Counted from the first letter of the stretch, positions 24,781 to 34,834 are shown. The stretch: 64,000 bases of DNA from Clostridium sp. CX1 (GCF_025398335.1 NZ_JAODOO010000005.1:186001-250000), one strand, 5' to 3'. Notes: generated from the sequence alone by a model not told the origin. Numbers and translations: made by a program.

Positions 24781-24895
24781 ATCTTTTTCTCTCCTATATT
24801 CTATTTATTTAGTATATAGATAATTTTATATGAGATTCTATAGAAAGTAAAACTTAAAAAATATAACTTTATTTTTTCTATAACAATTCTAAAAG

Positions 24896-25777
24896 TTAAA
24901 TAGTTCTTATATAGTCTTCCACCATATGTAGGAATACAGTAATTGCTAATAAGTCTGCACTTCCTCCCGGACTTATGTTTCTCTCTATGAACTCAGCATC
25001 TAAAAGTTGTATAGCCTTTTTCCCTTCTATAGTTTTCATTCCACCTAAGCTTATGATGTCCCTTGCCTTTTTGTGTATATCTTGAAGCACATCTAGCGAA
25101 TGTCTATGAAGTATGTTTGTATCTTCACTATATTGCATTATTCCAATTAGAGTATGTACTAACCTATCATTTTTATTCAAGTCACTATTTAATTTATAAA
25201 ATTCTAAAGAAAAGTCAAATATTACAGGAAGCCCTTTTTCTATCTCGCCTCTAATTCCTTTAATACCATGTTCTAAAAACAGCTTTTCTCCATGTGATAA
25301 AGAGTCTTTTAATAAATGTTTCTCTCTTAATATAGGTTCTAGCTCTCTCTCTACAATTCCCTCTGTCATATCTTTTATAATCTGTCTAATATCTAGAAAT
25401 CTTTTTTTGTCTCTAATGGCTATACCTACTGCAGCACAGCATATTCCCATAAGAAATAACATTCCCTTATGAGTATTTACTCCCTTGGTTTTTTTGTACA
25501 TGTCTCTTTCCGCCATTATACCGATTTTTCTCAGCTGAAAAAATACATCATTAGGGTGATTTTTCTTAAGTCCTTCTTCTACACATAAAATTAAGTACTT
25601 TATCAATGCAGAAGTGCTATCAATAAAGGTGTAATAATCCATATCCTTATGGGCACCGTTAGATATACATGAAACAAGCCCTGGTGACGGGTAACAAGCT
25701 ACCTCATACATCATGGCCTTAACTGCTAAGCTACCAATATCAAAGGATATATCGTTTATAGTATGTCTATTATCCAT
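24896..25777 (-). CDS. citG: Triphosphoribosyl-dephospho-CoA synthase
   Basis: CitG joins dephospho-CoA to ATP-derived ribose triphosphate, making the precursor of the prosthetic group of citrate-lyase-type acyl carrier proteins. The length is 293 residues from ATG at 25777, which lies 6 nt after GGAG; a TTG at 25789 reads through that site. Typical motifs are MYEVACYPSPGLVS near residue 24, GVNTHKGMLFLMG near 100 (nucleotide-binding histidine) and SPGGSADLLAITVFLH at the C-terminus. It closes the lyase gene set after citX. It modifies the CitD-type protein at 30159-30425. Confidence 0.93.
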   Translation of the reverse strand: MDNRHTINDISFDIGSLAVKAMMYEVACYPSPGLVSCISNGAHKDMDYYTFIDSTSALIKYLILCVEEGLKKNHPNDVFFQLRKIGIMAERDMYKKTKGVNTHKGMLFLMGICCAAVGIAIRDKKRFLDIRQIIKDMTEGIVERELEPILREKHLLKDSLSHGEKLFLEHGIKGIRGEIEKGLPVIFDFSLEFYKLNSDLNKNDRLVHTLIGIMQYSEDTNILHRHSLDVLQDIHKKARDIISLGGMKTIEGKKAIQLLDAEFIERNISPGGSADLLAITVFLHMVEDYIRTI

Positions 25778-25852
25778 ATGTTTCTCCAAAATTATATTTT
25801 AATATTTATATCTATCATACCTTAAAATCCATCATACACATTATCTATATTT

Positions 25853-26479
25853 TTATAGAATAGATAAATGACAAAATTGTTGATATTTTAACCTCATAAA
25901 GTTTTCAATTTCATCAATACTGTGTTTTCTTGACCTGACACAGTTCTGCGCTAGGCTGCAACAAAGATAGCACTTTCTTTCGGATAATCCTAATTCTCTT
26001 CTGCTCAAGCTATTCCCATTTTCATCATATACATCTATATCAACACATCTTCCTAAAGGATGATTTTCTTCTATTTCTACAGTCTTGTTTTTTGCATTAT
26101 TACAGCTTTCATTAAGGACCATAGTTACTATTGGTCCCTCTGCAGTTATTTCAAAATTCTTATACAAAATAACATTTTTAAACACAGCAATAATTAAAGC
26201 ACTAATTTCTTTTAATATACCAAAAGATATATAATTGTTTTTATTCGTTCCTGGATAATTAACCCTAATCACAATCAAAGTACCCTTATATTTCCCAATT
26301 AGCGATTGCTGCCTATATACTCTTTCTTCTCTTTCTGATAATATATCTTCCGGACTATATTTTCTTATATAGCGAATATCTATTCTTTTATCCCATTCAT
26401 CTTCTTCTGTACAAAGCTTACATATAGCTTCTGTTAACCCTAGTTCTTCTTCATTAAAAATTACTACATCTTCTTTCAT
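25853..26479 (-). CDS. citX: Citrate-lyase-type apo-ACP phosphoribosyl-dephospho-CoA transferase
   Basis: CitX attaches the 2'-(5''-triphosphoribosyl)-3'-dephospho-CoA group made by CitG to the serine of the gamma subunit. The 208 residues carry the family signatures ENHPLGRCVDIDVYD near residue 140 and ERKCYLCCSLAQNCVRSRKHS near 165-185. The start is 4 bp after the citC stop, so the pair is coupled. In some bacteria citX and citG are fused; here they are separate. Confidence 0.93.
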   Translation of the reverse strand: MKEDVVIFNEEELGLTEAICKLCTEEDEWDKRIDIRYIRKYSPEDILSEREERVYRQQSLIGKYKGTLIVIRVNYPGTNKNNYISFGILKEISALIIAVFKNVILYKNFEITAEGPIVTMVLNESCNNAKNKTVEIEENHPLGRCVDIDVYDENGNSLSRRELGLSERKCYLCCSLAQNCVRSRKHSIDEIENFMRLKYQQFCHLSIL

Positions 26480-26483
26480 AAAC

Positions 26484-27530
26484 TTAATGAGGAGAATTAC
26501 TAATCTTTATTCTCTCACTTATCTCCTTTCCTAATTGGGAGTTTAAGAAATTCCAAGTTACCTCAGGAACTAATTCTCTAACCTTATCCATTTTATTGTT
26601 TCTTATAAGCTCCCTTACCTTTGAGGCACTTATAAATTCTTCATTGTTCTTTTTTCTTTTTAATTCTATAACTTCTACACCATACTTAGGCATTATATCC
26701 TTTAAGGTCTGGTTATAGGTATTAGTTACATTGCAATATGGCTCTTCACCTACAAACCTCTTATCTATATTAAATCTACTACAGAAATACTTTCCAAAAA
26801 TGTTGCAATCCACATTTTGATAGGCTCTCATTCTATCATCTTCTTTTCTTATGAAATAATTAGGGAAAGTGGCAGAGGATATAATATACTCTCCTCCTGG
26901 TACTACAGTAACATTTGTCAAATCCTTTAACCCTTCTTTCACAATAGAATACCTATGCTTAAATGGAAATATTGATCTGTCTTCCTCCACAATGAATACT
27001 AATACTTCTTCACATCTCTTGGCAGCCTCTTCTATTATATATCTATGTCCCTTGGTAAAAGGATTGCAATTCATAACTAAAGCTCCTTTTAAGCTCTGTA
27101 GATTTATGCTATATCTATCTATCATTTTATTTAAGGACTTATTTATATCGTAAATGCCATATTCTAGAAGGGCAGCTTCCTCTACTTCATATATCAATTT
27201 AAAATTTAAAGCTGTAAATATTTTTATTTTATCAGGTTTTGTAAAGACAAAGTTATGATATATTCCTTCTTCAAAGGCTTTATCAATAAGATGGGAAATA
27301 AGAGAAGAAGTCACATTTTCTCCTCTTAAGTCTTCCGATATAGCAAAACATTTGAAAATATTCTTTTCCTTAGAACAGGTAGCCTTAATAGTTTCATTCC
27401 CATCTCTTAAAACCACAGTATAATCCACATCTTTGTCTAAAGTTAACTGGAACTGTTCTAGGAATCTGTACACCTCATTTTTTTCTTTTTCATTTTTTAA
27501 ATTTATACTTTGAAGTTTAAAATCGTACAT
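26484..27530 (-). CDS. citC: [Citrate/citramalate (pro-3S)-lyase] ligase (acetate:SH-ACP ligase)
   Basis: CitC acetylates the lyase ACP thiol with acetate and ATP, converting inactive HS-lyase to active acetyl-lyase. The 348 residues begin with a GNAT-like N-terminal domain (about 1-130). A nucleotidyltransferase domain follows, with the HxGH-type motif NCNPFTKGHRYIIEEA near 155 and the ISASKVREL segment near 305. ATG at 27530 follows AAGGAG. In this setting the target enzyme is probably citramalate lyase and not citrate lyase. Confidence 0.92.
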   Translation of the reverse strand: MYDFKLQSINLKNEKEKNEVYRFLEQFQLTLDKDVDYTVVLRDGNETIKATCSKEKNIFKCFAISEDLRGENVTSSLISHLIDKAFEEGIYHNFVFTKPDKIKIFTALNFKLIYEVEEAALLEYGIYDINKSLNKMIDRYSINLQSLKGALVMNCNPFTKGHRYIIEEAAKRCEEVLVFIVEEDRSIFPFKHRYSIVKEGLKDLTNVTVVPGGEYIISSATFPNYFIRKEDDRMRAYQNVDCNIFGKYFCSRFNIDKRFVGEEPYCNVTNTYNQTLKDIMPKYGVEVIELKRKKNNEEFISASKVRELIRNNKMDKVRELVPEVTWNFLNSQLGKEISERIKISNSPH

Positions 27531-27620
27531 TATAATAGCTCCTTTTGATTAGATTATATGTTGTTTACAGCTAACCTGTATGCGAAAGTTAATATAAGGC
27601 TAAACTATATCTCAAATCTT

Positions 27621-29162
27621 TTATTCTAATGGCTTTTTCACCACATCAATTACAGTTCCATCTCTATATTCAACTACAGCCACAATTTCCTCTGAAGTTT
27701 GTATCTCCTCTGGTTTCCCTGTCATGGTTTCTGCTAATTGTTTTAAATCTTCTATAGTCATAACTGGCAGATTGGTTTTCTTTAGCTCTTCTATTAGATC
27801 CTCTCTTGCAGGATTTACAGCTATGCCTCTTTCAGTAACAACTACATCTATACTTTCTCCCGGTGTTGTTACCGTGGTTACTCTATCTTTTATAATTGGA
27901 AGTCTTCCCTTTATTAAATTTGTAACAACTATTGAAAGCTTTGATCCTGCTGCTGTATCACTATGTCCTCCTGAACCGCCCATTATTACTCCACTAGAGC
28001 CTGTAGTTACATTTACATTAAAGTCTGTATCTATTTCTGTAGCTCCTAGTATCATAACATCTAGATTGTTTACTACTGCTCCCTTGTTATGAGGATTTCC
28101 ATACATAGATCCAGACATACCTTGATGTTTAGGATTATTTCTATAGGATTCAACTGCTTTTAAATCAAAGCATTGAACATCGAACAGGCTTCTAAATAAT
28201 CCTTCCTCTAACATATCTACTATGTATCCAGTTATTCCACCTGCTGCAAAACTTCCTACAACATCTTTCTTCTTCATTATTTCTTTCAATTCTACAGCTA
28301 CTGCAAGGGAGGTTCCTCCCGCTCCTGTTTGAAAAGACATTCCATCCTTTACTAAGCCAGAAGCTTCTATAACCTTAGCTGCCATCTTAGCAATTTTAAG
28401 TCCTACAGGGTCCTTTGTTACCTTTGTAGTACCAGATACAATTCCAGCTGGATTTCCTATGGAATCTACTTTTACTACGTAATCTACATAAATCTGGCTT
28501 ATTTCTATCGGTGACGCAGGATATGGTACTAAGTTATCTGTAATCGCTACTACCTTATCTGCATACTCTGCGTCTGATACTGCATAACCTAGTGATCCAC
28601 AAGCAGCATCTCCATAAACTCCATTTATGTTTCCATATGTATCTGCTGTTGGTGCCCCTATAAATGCAACATCTATATGTAAGTCTCCACTCTCTATGGC
28701 TCTTGGTCTTCCTCCATGAGTCATCATAACTGCTGGATTTTTAAGTTCTCCTCTTGATACAGCTTCTGCCACAGGTCCAGAAATGTAGTTTGCTATTATT
28801 CCAGTAACTACGCCATTTTTAATATGCTCTACTAAAGGCTCATGTACTGGAAAGATGGAGCTTGCAGCTATTTTTATATCTTTAATTCCTCTTTTTGAAA
28901 TTGCATACACTACATTGTTAAGTACGAAATCACCGTTTCTTAGGTGATGATGAAAAGATATAGTCATTCCATCCTTTAATTCTAATCTATCTAAAGCTTC
29001 ATCAATACTGTTAAGAACTTTTTCTTCTCCAGGCTTCACAGTACTTACTTTAACTCCAACCTTTTCTTTCACTCCATAATTTGAAAAGGCTCCTTCAAAA
29101 TGTTTAACACTTCCATAACCCTCTATATAATCAGGAATATCTCTTCCTAGTATATTTTTCAT
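27621..29162 (-). CDS. citF: Citrate/citramalate lyase alpha subunit (acyl-ACP transferase)
   Basis: The alpha subunit (513 residues) swaps the acetyl group on the ACP for the substrate, forming citramalyl-ACP (or citryl-ACP). The CoA-transferase-like fold is shown by DGMTISFHHHLRNGD near residue 60, GAPTADTYGNINGVYG near 180 and VTERGIAVNPAREDL near 460. It follows citE by 28 bp. Homology alone would call it citrate lyase; glutamate mutase, methylaspartase and the hydro-lyase genes just upstream argue for citramalate as the true substrate. Confidence 0.92.
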   Translation of the reverse strand: MKNILGRDIPDYIEGYGSVKHFEGAFSNYGVKEKVGVKVSTVKPGEEKVLNSIDEALDRLELKDGMTISFHHHLRNGDFVLNNVVYAISKRGIKDIKIAASSIFPVHEPLVEHIKNGVVTGIIANYISGPVAEAVSRGELKNPAVMMTHGGRPRAIESGDLHIDVAFIGAPTADTYGNINGVYGDAACGSLGYAVSDAEYADKVVAITDNLVPYPASPIEISQIYVDYVVKVDSIGNPAGIVSGTTKVTKDPVGLKIAKMAAKVIEASGLVKDGMSFQTGAGGTSLAVAVELKEIMKKKDVVGSFAAGGITGYIVDMLEEGLFRSLFDVQCFDLKAVESYRNNPKHQGMSGSMYGNPHNKGAVVNNLDVMILGATEIDTDFNVNVTTGSSGVIMGGSGGHSDTAAGSKLSIVVTNLIKGRLPIIKDRVTTVTTPGESIDVVVTERGIAVNPAREDLIEELKKTNLPVMTIEDLKQLAETMTGKPEEIQTSEEIVAVVEYRDGTVIDVVKKPLE

Positions 29163-29190
29163 TTTAATCCCTCACTTTTTAATCGTATGC

Positions 29191-30063
29191 TTATATAAGG
29201 CCTAATACCTTAGCTAGTTCTACCGTTGTTAGTGCTCTATTTATAATAGGTGCGTCTACCATTTTTCCGTCTAATGAAAATACGCCTAAGCCCTTTTCCT
29301 TTGCCTCATCCCTAGCCTGTAGTATCCTAAGTGCATGATTAATTTCCTGTTCTGTTGGTGCAAGCACAGAATGTATAGTATCAATCTGTCTAGGATTAAT
29401 GGCTGCCTTACCTGTAAATCCTAAACTTTTAGCCTTTAACGTATCTTTTGAAAGACCTTCATAATCATTTGTATCGGTGAAAGGTGTATCTATTGCATGA
29501 ACTCTAGCAGCCCTACACGCTGTGGATACTCTATTTCTAGCATAGAAAATTTCTTCTCCTTCTTTAGTTCTCTTAATTCCAAAGTCAGAGGTCAAATCTT
29601 CCCCTCCTAGAAGTACTGCAACTACTCTTTTTGAAGAATTTATTATACTATAAACATTTTCTAATCCGTAAGCAGTTTCAACAATTGGTATGAGCTTAAT
29701 GCTGCTCTTTTCAAATCCTTCTTCACTCTCTATCCTGTCTAGCATCTTATCTATTTGCTGTAGTTGTTCTTCTGTAGCTTTTGGAATCATTAAACTATCT
29801 GGTTTAACTCTAGCTATAACATCTATATCCTTAATACCATATTCTGTGTCAAGAGGGTTAACTCTTACAACCAATTCTACTTGAGAATAGTCTATAAATT
29901 TTATAGCCTCTCTAACCAATATTCTTGCACTATCTTTTTCAGTTAAACTTACTGCATCTTCTAAGTCAAGTATTACTGAATCTGCTCCAAGTATTGGTGC
30001 ATTCTGAAGCATTCCTGGATTATTTCCAGGCATAAAAAGCATTGTTCTTCTTAATGTTTTCAT
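29191..30063 (-). CDS. citE: Citrate/citramalate lyase beta subunit (acyl-ACP lyase)
   Basis: The beta subunit cleaves citramalyl-ACP to acetyl-ACP and pyruvate (or citryl-ACP to oxaloacetate). It has 290 residues from ATG at 30063, 8 nt after AAGGGG; an ATG at 30069 is too near that site. The HpcH/HpaI aldolase TIM-barrel signatures are present: LFMPGNNPGML near residue 10, SVILDLEDAVSLTEKD near 30, VVAVLLGGEDLTSDFG near 145 and GKAAINPRQID near 215. The acidic residues of LDLED and GGED should bind Mg2+. Confidence 0.93.
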   Translation of the reverse strand: MKTLRRTMLFMPGNNPGMLQNAPILGADSVILDLEDAVSLTEKDSARILVREAIKFIDYSQVELVVRVNPLDTEYGIKDIDVIARVKPDSLMIPKATEEQLQQIDKMLDRIESEEGFEKSSIKLIPIVETAYGLENVYSIINSSKRVVAVLLGGEDLTSDFGIKRTKEGEEIFYARNRVSTACRAARVHAIDTPFTDTNDYEGLSKDTLKAKSLGFTGKAAINPRQIDTIHSVLAPTEQEINHALRILQARDEAKEKGLGVFSLDGKMVDAPIINRALTTVELAKVLGLI

Positions 30064-30158
30064 ATTCATTTCCCCTTCTTAGTGAAAATTAAATGTAGTT
30101 TTACGGAGATATTTATAAATATATACCTTTACCTTAATATAGTAAGTTTATTTTAAAA

Positions 30159-30425
30159 TTACTCCACTGCTCTCTCTACAGCAGTTTGTACTCTAGCTCT
30201 TATTGTGTAGTCTAAAGCTCCCTTATCCTGAGCTTTTATAACTACATCTTCTAGACCTAATTCATCTATTTTATTTAATATTACTGACTTTATTTGATTG
30301 CCAAATTGCTTCATAACTATGCTTTCTAGCTCCAATTCTATTCCACTGTTCTCATTTGGCATAATCATTATTAATATATCATTTGATTCAAGGGTTCCAG
30401 CCTTTGCTACCTTATTTATTTTCAT
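30159..30425 (-). CDS. citD: Citrate/citramalate lyase acyl carrier protein (gamma subunit)
   Basis: An 88-residue carrier subunit starting MKINKVAKAG at 30425 behind GGAGG; a longer open frame to 30515 has no binding site and overlaps the upstream gene. Ser14 in AGTLESND is at the position that carries the phosphoribosyl-dephospho-CoA group in known CitD proteins. RARVQTAVERA closes the protein as usual. CitX, CitG and CitC, which load and acetylate it, are encoded downstream in the same operon. Confidence 0.95.
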   Translation of the reverse strand: MKINKVAKAGTLESNDILIMIMPNENSGIELELESIVMKQFGNQIKSVILNKIDELGLEDVVIKAQDKGALDYTIRARVQTAVERAVE

Positions 30426-30459
30426 CTTAATCCTCCTGACATTAAAAGCAAAATAGTGA

Positions 30460-31017
30460 CTATTTAGTTGATTTAAGATATTCCCTCTGTCCTTGTTCAT
30501 ACAGATTGTTTCCATCGGAATCTATTACCACAACCACCGGTAGGTCTTCTACCTCAAGTTTTCTTATTGCCTCAGAACCTAAATCCTCATAGGCAATAAT
30601 TTCAGCTTTTTTAATAGACTTACCCATTAGCGCTGCAGCTCCACCTATGGCTGCAAAATAAACTGCTTTATTCTTTACCATTGAATCTACTACTTCTTTT
30701 GATCTTAATCCTTTTCCAATCATACCTCTTAATCCAATATCTAGAAGTCGTGGTGTATATGAATCCATTCTATAACTTGTCGTTGGACCTGCTGAACCTA
30801 TTGGTTGACCTGGTTTTGCCGGAGATGGTCCTACATAGTATATAATTTCATCTTTAATGTTTAAGGGTAAATTTTCTCCCTTATCTAAAAGTTCTACGAG
30901 CCTCTTATGAGCTGCATCTCTAGCAGTATATATGGTTCCTGAAATTAAAACACTATCCCCAGCTTTTAAATCTTTAACTTTATCCTCAGTTAAAGGAGTA
31001 GTTATTCTTTTTTCCAT
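30460..31017 (-). CDS. Class I fumarase-type hydro-lyase, beta subunit (probable mesaconase)
   Basis: The small subunit of a two-subunit [4Fe-4S] hydro-lyase has 185 residues from ATG at 31017, 8 nt after GGAGG; a GTG at 31032 reads through that site. The motifs GTIYTARDAAHKR near residue 30, YYVGPSPAKPGQPIGSAGPTTS near 60 and KGLRSKEV are standard for the C-terminal swivelling domain of fumarase and tartrate dehydratase. By homology it hydrates fumarate. Its place directly after methylaspartase suggests mesaconate to (S)-citramalate as the main reaction; class I fumarases are known to accept mesaconate. Confidence 0.88.
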   Translation of the reverse strand: MEKRITTPLTEDKVKDLKAGDSVLISGTIYTARDAAHKRLVELLDKGENLPLNIKDEIIYYVGPSPAKPGQPIGSAGPTTSYRMDSYTPRLLDIGLRGMIGKGLRSKEVVDSMVKNKAVYFAAIGGAAALMGKSIKKAEIIAYEDLGSEAIRKLEVEDLPVVVVIDSDGNNLYEQGQREYLKSTK

Positions 31018-31088
31018 ACTATCTTCCTCCACAATTCTTAGTTAAGAGTTATAACTATATTATAGTTTTTTCTTCTAACTTCTAACTG

Positions 31089-31931
31089 TTATAGTTCTAT
31101 TTCTGCATGTCTTGTAACATGGCAATTAATATTTACCGCTACAGGTAATCCTGCTATATGAGTTGGATATGTTTCTATATTTACTGCAAGTGCAGTAGTC
31201 TTCCCACCAAAACCTTGTGGTCCTATACCTAAAGCATTTATTTCCTCTAAAAGTTCTTTTTCTAAATCAGAATAAAAGCTATTATTGTTTCTCTGTGCTA
31301 AAGGTCTTATTAATGCTTTTTTAGCTAAATTAGCAGCTTTGTCAAAGGTACCTCCTAATCCTACTCCAACAACAATTGGTGGACATGGATTTGGACCTGC
31401 TTCTTTTACTACTTTTAACACAAATTCCTTAACGCCTTTCAAACCATCTGCTGGTTTTAACATCTTAAGCTGACTCATGTTTTCAGAACCAAAGCCTTTA
31501 GGTGCCACAGTTATTTTTAGTTTATCTCCCGGAACTATATCGTAGTATATAACTGCCGGAGTGTTATCCTTAGTGTTAATTCTATCTAACGGATCCTTTA
31601 CCACTGACTTTCTTAGGTAACCCTCTCCATAGCCTAGTCTTACACCTTCATTTATTGCTTCTTCTAAGCTTCCTCCTACTACATGGACATTCTGACCAAT
31701 TTCTATAAAGACACAGGCCATACCCGTATCTTGACACATAGGCATCTGTTCATTTTTAGCTATATCTACATTTGTAATTATCTTATCCAAGATTCCCTTT
31801 GCCATAGACCAACTTTCATTTTCGTATGCTTCTTTAAGTTTAGCTTTAACGTCCTCTGAAAGATAATAATTAGAGTCTATACATAATCCTTTTACAGCCT
31901 TTGTTATTTCAGATACATTTATCTCTCTCAT
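31089..31931 (-). CDS. Class I fumarase-type hydro-lyase, alpha subunit (probable mesaconase)
   Basis: The large, cluster-bearing subunit has 280 residues and starts MREINVSEI at 31931 behind AAGGAGAGG; the frame continues to 31997 without a binding site. Cluster cysteines are expected in MPMCQDTGMACVF near residue 60, GPNPCPPIVVG near 185 and in the C-terminal NINCHVTRHAEIEL. GVGLGGTFDKAA near 200 is also conserved. Class I enzymes are oxygen-sensitive, in line with an anaerobe. With the beta subunit it would form citramalate for the downstream lyase. Confidence 0.9.
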   Translation of the reverse strand: MREINVSEITKAVKGLCIDSNYYLSEDVKAKLKEAYENESWSMAKGILDKIITNVDIAKNEQMPMCQDTGMACVFIEIGQNVHVVGGSLEEAINEGVRLGYGEGYLRKSVVKDPLDRINTKDNTPAVIYYDIVPGDKLKITVAPKGFGSENMSQLKMLKPADGLKGVKEFVLKVVKEAGPNPCPPIVVGVGLGGTFDKAANLAKKALIRPLAQRNNNSFYSDLEKELLEEINALGIGPQGFGGKTTALAVNIETYPTHIAGLPVAVNINCHVTRHAEIEL

Positions 31932-32010
31932 TAACTTCCTCTCCTTTATTAAATAGATGAAAAGGCAGTTTAATAAAACCGCCTTCTCAATAACCAATTT
32001 AAGTTAACTA

Positions 32011-33252
32011 CTATTTTCTTCTATTTATTAATGCAAGTACTCTATTCATTTCATTATTGACTATCATATAACCTTCGTCAACACCCATTCCTGGTTTAGC
32101 AAGTACTTGTTTTGCTCCACAAGCCATTCCAATGTTTGTAGTTACTTCGGCAGATCTATTTGTTTCATTGCAAGTTCCACCACAATAAGCTCCTATTCCA
32201 TGCTCTTTGCAATATATAATAGCCTCAGCAATATTGTTGACACCACCTAGGTCAGGAGTTTTAATCTGTACCATATGTCCAGCTTTATTATCTGTAAAGA
32301 ACTTAACATCTTCAACAGTGTTGCACCACTCGTCTGCAACTAATTCTACTTGAATTCCTCTTCCGTCAATTTCTGCTCTTAAGTCTCTCATAGCTTCCAT
32401 TTGCTTTTGTCTGTGTTCTACGTCCATAGGTCCTTCAATTCTCAAATGGAATGGTTTTGCAGCTTCCTCTAATGTTGCTATATAATCTGCCATAGCCTTT
32501 GTATCATAATTAAATGCAATACCAATTGTTCCATATACATCTATATGAAATACTGGGTTATACTCTTCAGTTGTTCTAAGTTTTAACACTCTGTCTCTTA
32601 GCCATTTAACATATTCTAATAACTTCTCTCCACCAAGTCCTAATTTTTCTTCAACGTTATTTATAAGAGCATGAGGCATTACATCTGCGCCTTTAATAAT
32701 CATCTTATCAGAACTATCGTATCTGTCATCTCCTGATTGAGTAAATATTGGAACTCTATTTATTTCTGCTTCTGGGTTATATTCATTTCTTATAACCTCA
32801 GCCATAGTAATTTTTTGTGATTTTGCTACAGCATCTAAAATAGCTTGAGTTATTCCATATCTTATAGCAGTATGTAATCTTTCTCCATTAACTTGCATTG
32901 TATCGAATTCTTCTGCTAGAGCCTTAAATTCTGTTAATTCTCTGCCAATAAGTTTTGGAGCTATTTCTTTCTCTATCACTGGTATAAAATCTTTAGCTAA
33001 GAATAATGGATCTCTTCCGCCAGCTCCTGAATATTGAACAGCAGCACAGTCTCCGTATGCCACCTGACCATCTTCAAGTATTAACATTACAGATATAGCT
33101 TCTCCCGCTTGTCTAACCTTTGTAAAACCATCTGTTACAGCCTCTCCTACATACGTAAATCCATCATGTTTTGCGCCTTTTTTTATGGCTCTCTGGTCAT
33201 CAAAGTAAAATCCTGTTTTTCCTTCTGAGCATATAACGTCAACAATTTTCAT
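32011..33252 (-). CDS. mal: Methylaspartate ammonia-lyase (beta-methylaspartase)
   Basis: This enolase-superfamily enzyme removes ammonia from (2S,3S)-3-methylaspartate to give mesaconate. The 413 residues equal the C. tetanomorphum enzyme in length. The start MKIVDVICSEGKTGFYFDD and the segment SGAGGRDPLFLAKDFIP are near-identical to it as I remember. The catalytic lysine lies in HMVQIKTPDLGG (Lys331 in family numbering), the general-acid histidine region is MPHALINN, and the metal ligands lie in FHIDVYGT, RIEGP and VADEW. GGTCNETNRSAE near the end is diagnostic. The product feeds the mesaconase subunits encoded next. Confidence 0.98.
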   Translation of the reverse strand: MKIVDVICSEGKTGFYFDDQRAIKKGAKHDGFTYVGEAVTDGFTKVRQAGEAISVMLILEDGQVAYGDCAAVQYSGAGGRDPLFLAKDFIPVIEKEIAPKLIGRELTEFKALAEEFDTMQVNGERLHTAIRYGITQAILDAVAKSQKITMAEVIRNEYNPEAEINRVPIFTQSGDDRYDSSDKMIIKGADVMPHALINNVEEKLGLGGEKLLEYVKWLRDRVLKLRTTEEYNPVFHIDVYGTIGIAFNYDTKAMADYIATLEEAAKPFHLRIEGPMDVEHRQKQMEAMRDLRAEIDGRGIQVELVADEWCNTVEDVKFFTDNKAGHMVQIKTPDLGGVNNIAEAIIYCKEHGIGAYCGGTCNETNRSAEVTTNIGMACGAKQVLAKPGMGVDEGYMIVNNEMNRVLALINRRK

Positions 33253-33315
33253 ATTTTACACCTGTCTTTCTTTAATTGTTTCCTAATTACAAATTATTTA
33301 TTAAATATTATATAT

Positions 33316-33342
33316 TGACTACCGCATTTGATACGGTAGTCA
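33316..33342 (-). other. Intercistronic hairpin between mutE and mal
   Basis: A perfect 9-bp stem TGACTACCG (33316-33324) with CGGTAGTCA (33334-33342) stands in the only long gap (121 bp) inside the glutamate mutase part of the operon. No U-run follows on the minus strand, so it is more likely an mRNA-processing or 3'-protection element than a full terminator. Confidence 0.55.
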
Positions 33343-33373
33343 TATTTTCTTTTAATAATTGTATATTCTTTTA

Positions 33374-34822
33374 TTAAGGTCTTCCGATAAGTTTTCCTTT
33401 ACCAACAGCAAATATATCATCAATAGTCATTTGGAAACTAACTTCTCTTCCTTCAAACCTACCTCTTTCTTCTAGCTTCTTCATATTAAATTCCTTTAAT
33501 TCATCAGTTAAAGGTACGTTACCGAATTTAAGGTATCTAACTGCACCATTGTTATCTCTTGCTGGCATCATTTTTCCTGCGTTATACTTACTTGGAGCAA
33601 ATGGAATATCTACTACTCCAGCCTCAAATCCTTTTACTGTTCCTATTGCTAAATCACCATTACCAAGCTCAAACAATTTATCCATCATGCATTTAGTTTC
33701 AGCTTTTATTATAGCAATCTCAGTTTCTAATTCCTTTGACATAGGAAGTCTTTGACCTTGTAACATATTTAAAGCCATCTTTGTTGCCTTTATTCCTGAT
33801 GCATTTGCTTCTTTTGTTGGTATACCCATAGCCTCATGAGGTGTTTTTACTATAACCTTTGTAGCTCCAGCTAAAGCTGCTGTTGCTGCTCCAGAAGATA
33901 TTACCCCAAATGCTTTTGATTCGTCTTGAGGAAATCCTCCCATCCATTGGTGGAAAACTGTAGTTATATATACATCCTTATATCCATACTGCTCTAAATA
34001 TTCATTTACCTGCTCTTCTAAAGCTCTTATAGCTGCTACGTCCTGAACAAGATTTCCACATTGTCCGTATCCAACAGTTATATTTTTAACTCCTTGTTCT
34101 GCCGCAAGTAATGCTTCTATTATAGCTACCGTATTTGATATACTTGGTGGGACTAATGTACCTGTCAAAGGACCGAAAGGTTCTCTATTTATTGATATAC
34201 CTTGTTCTTCATAGAAACCTACAAGTCTATCACAGTACTGCCAATCTAATAGAGTCTTTTCTATGGATACACTCTTAGCATATGGAATGTTATAAGATAT
34301 TCCACCACCCTCATTTGAAGTCCAGCCTGCTGCATGAATTATTTCTGAAAGTAGTCTAGCATCTGGTGTACCGTGTCTTGCTTGAAGTGGCAGATTAACA
34401 GACTCAAATACCTTTCTACATCCTTTTACTCCGTGGTTAACTCCTGGAAAACCATTTAATAGTGATCTTCCGGCAGCAATACTCTCTTTTATTCCTATTT
34501 CACATTCATCATACTTATTCTGTCTTGTATAGCTATCTATAGTTGATGGAAGTAAATCTGCTTCACCTTCATCTTGAAGATGATTTAAAAGTTCTATATG
34601 CTCATCTATTAAAGCAACTCCTGCTCTCGGCTGAGCTAATGTTACTCCAGATTCTTTAGCTTTTCTTAACTTTGCTGGGAAACTCTTTTCTTCAGGTATA
34701 CTTTTTAAATAATCTATAGCTTCTTGAAGGTCTACTTCACTGCCAGTAGGCCATTGAGCTAATACCTCTTTTCTCATGTTAAAAAATTCTTCATCTGTCC
34801 ATTTTTTATTTTTAAGTTCCAA
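33374..34822 (-). CDS. mutE: Glutamate mutase epsilon subunit (methylaspartate mutase E)
   Basis: The epsilon subunit forms the TIM barrel where coenzyme B12 generates the radical that turns L-glutamate into (2S,3S)-3-methylaspartate. The 482 residues hold the substrate-clamping arginines at exactly the C. cochlearium positions: Arg66 in QPRAG, Arg100 in SYTRQ and Arg149 in QARHG. The ARHGTPDAR and [13 protein letters not shown] segments are also characteristic. It works with the small cobalamin-binding subunit encoded two genes upstream. The gene is often called glmE, a name easily confused with the glucosamine genes in this window. Confidence 0.98.
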   Translation of the reverse strand: MELKNKKWTDEEFFNMRKEVLAQWPTGSEVDLQEAIDYLKSIPEEKSFPAKLRKAKESGVTLAQPRAGVALIDEHIELLNHLQDEGEADLLPSTIDSYTRQNKYDECEIGIKESIAAGRSLLNGFPGVNHGVKGCRKVFESVNLPLQARHGTPDARLLSEIIHAAGWTSNEGGGISYNIPYAKSVSIEKTLLDWQYCDRLVGFYEEQGISINREPFGPLTGTLVPPSISNTVAIIEALLAAEQGVKNITVGYGQCGNLVQDVAAIRALEEQVNEYLEQYGYKDVYITTVFHQWMGGFPQDESKAFGVISSGAATAALAGATKVIVKTPHEAMGIPTKEANASGIKATKMALNMLQGQRLPMSKELETEIAIIKAETKCMMDKLFELGNGDLAIGTVKGFEAGVVDIPFAPSKYNAGKMMPARDNNGAVRYLKFGNVPLTDELKEFNMKKLEERGRFEGREVSFQMTIDDIFAVGKGKLIGRP

Positions 34823-34834
34823 TCGAATTACCTC

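Noticed and set aside
30159-30515. CitD reading frame with 30 extra residues.
   Set aside because: It overlaps the hydro-lyase beta gene; the GGAGG before 30425 and the Ser14 position of the family fix the start.
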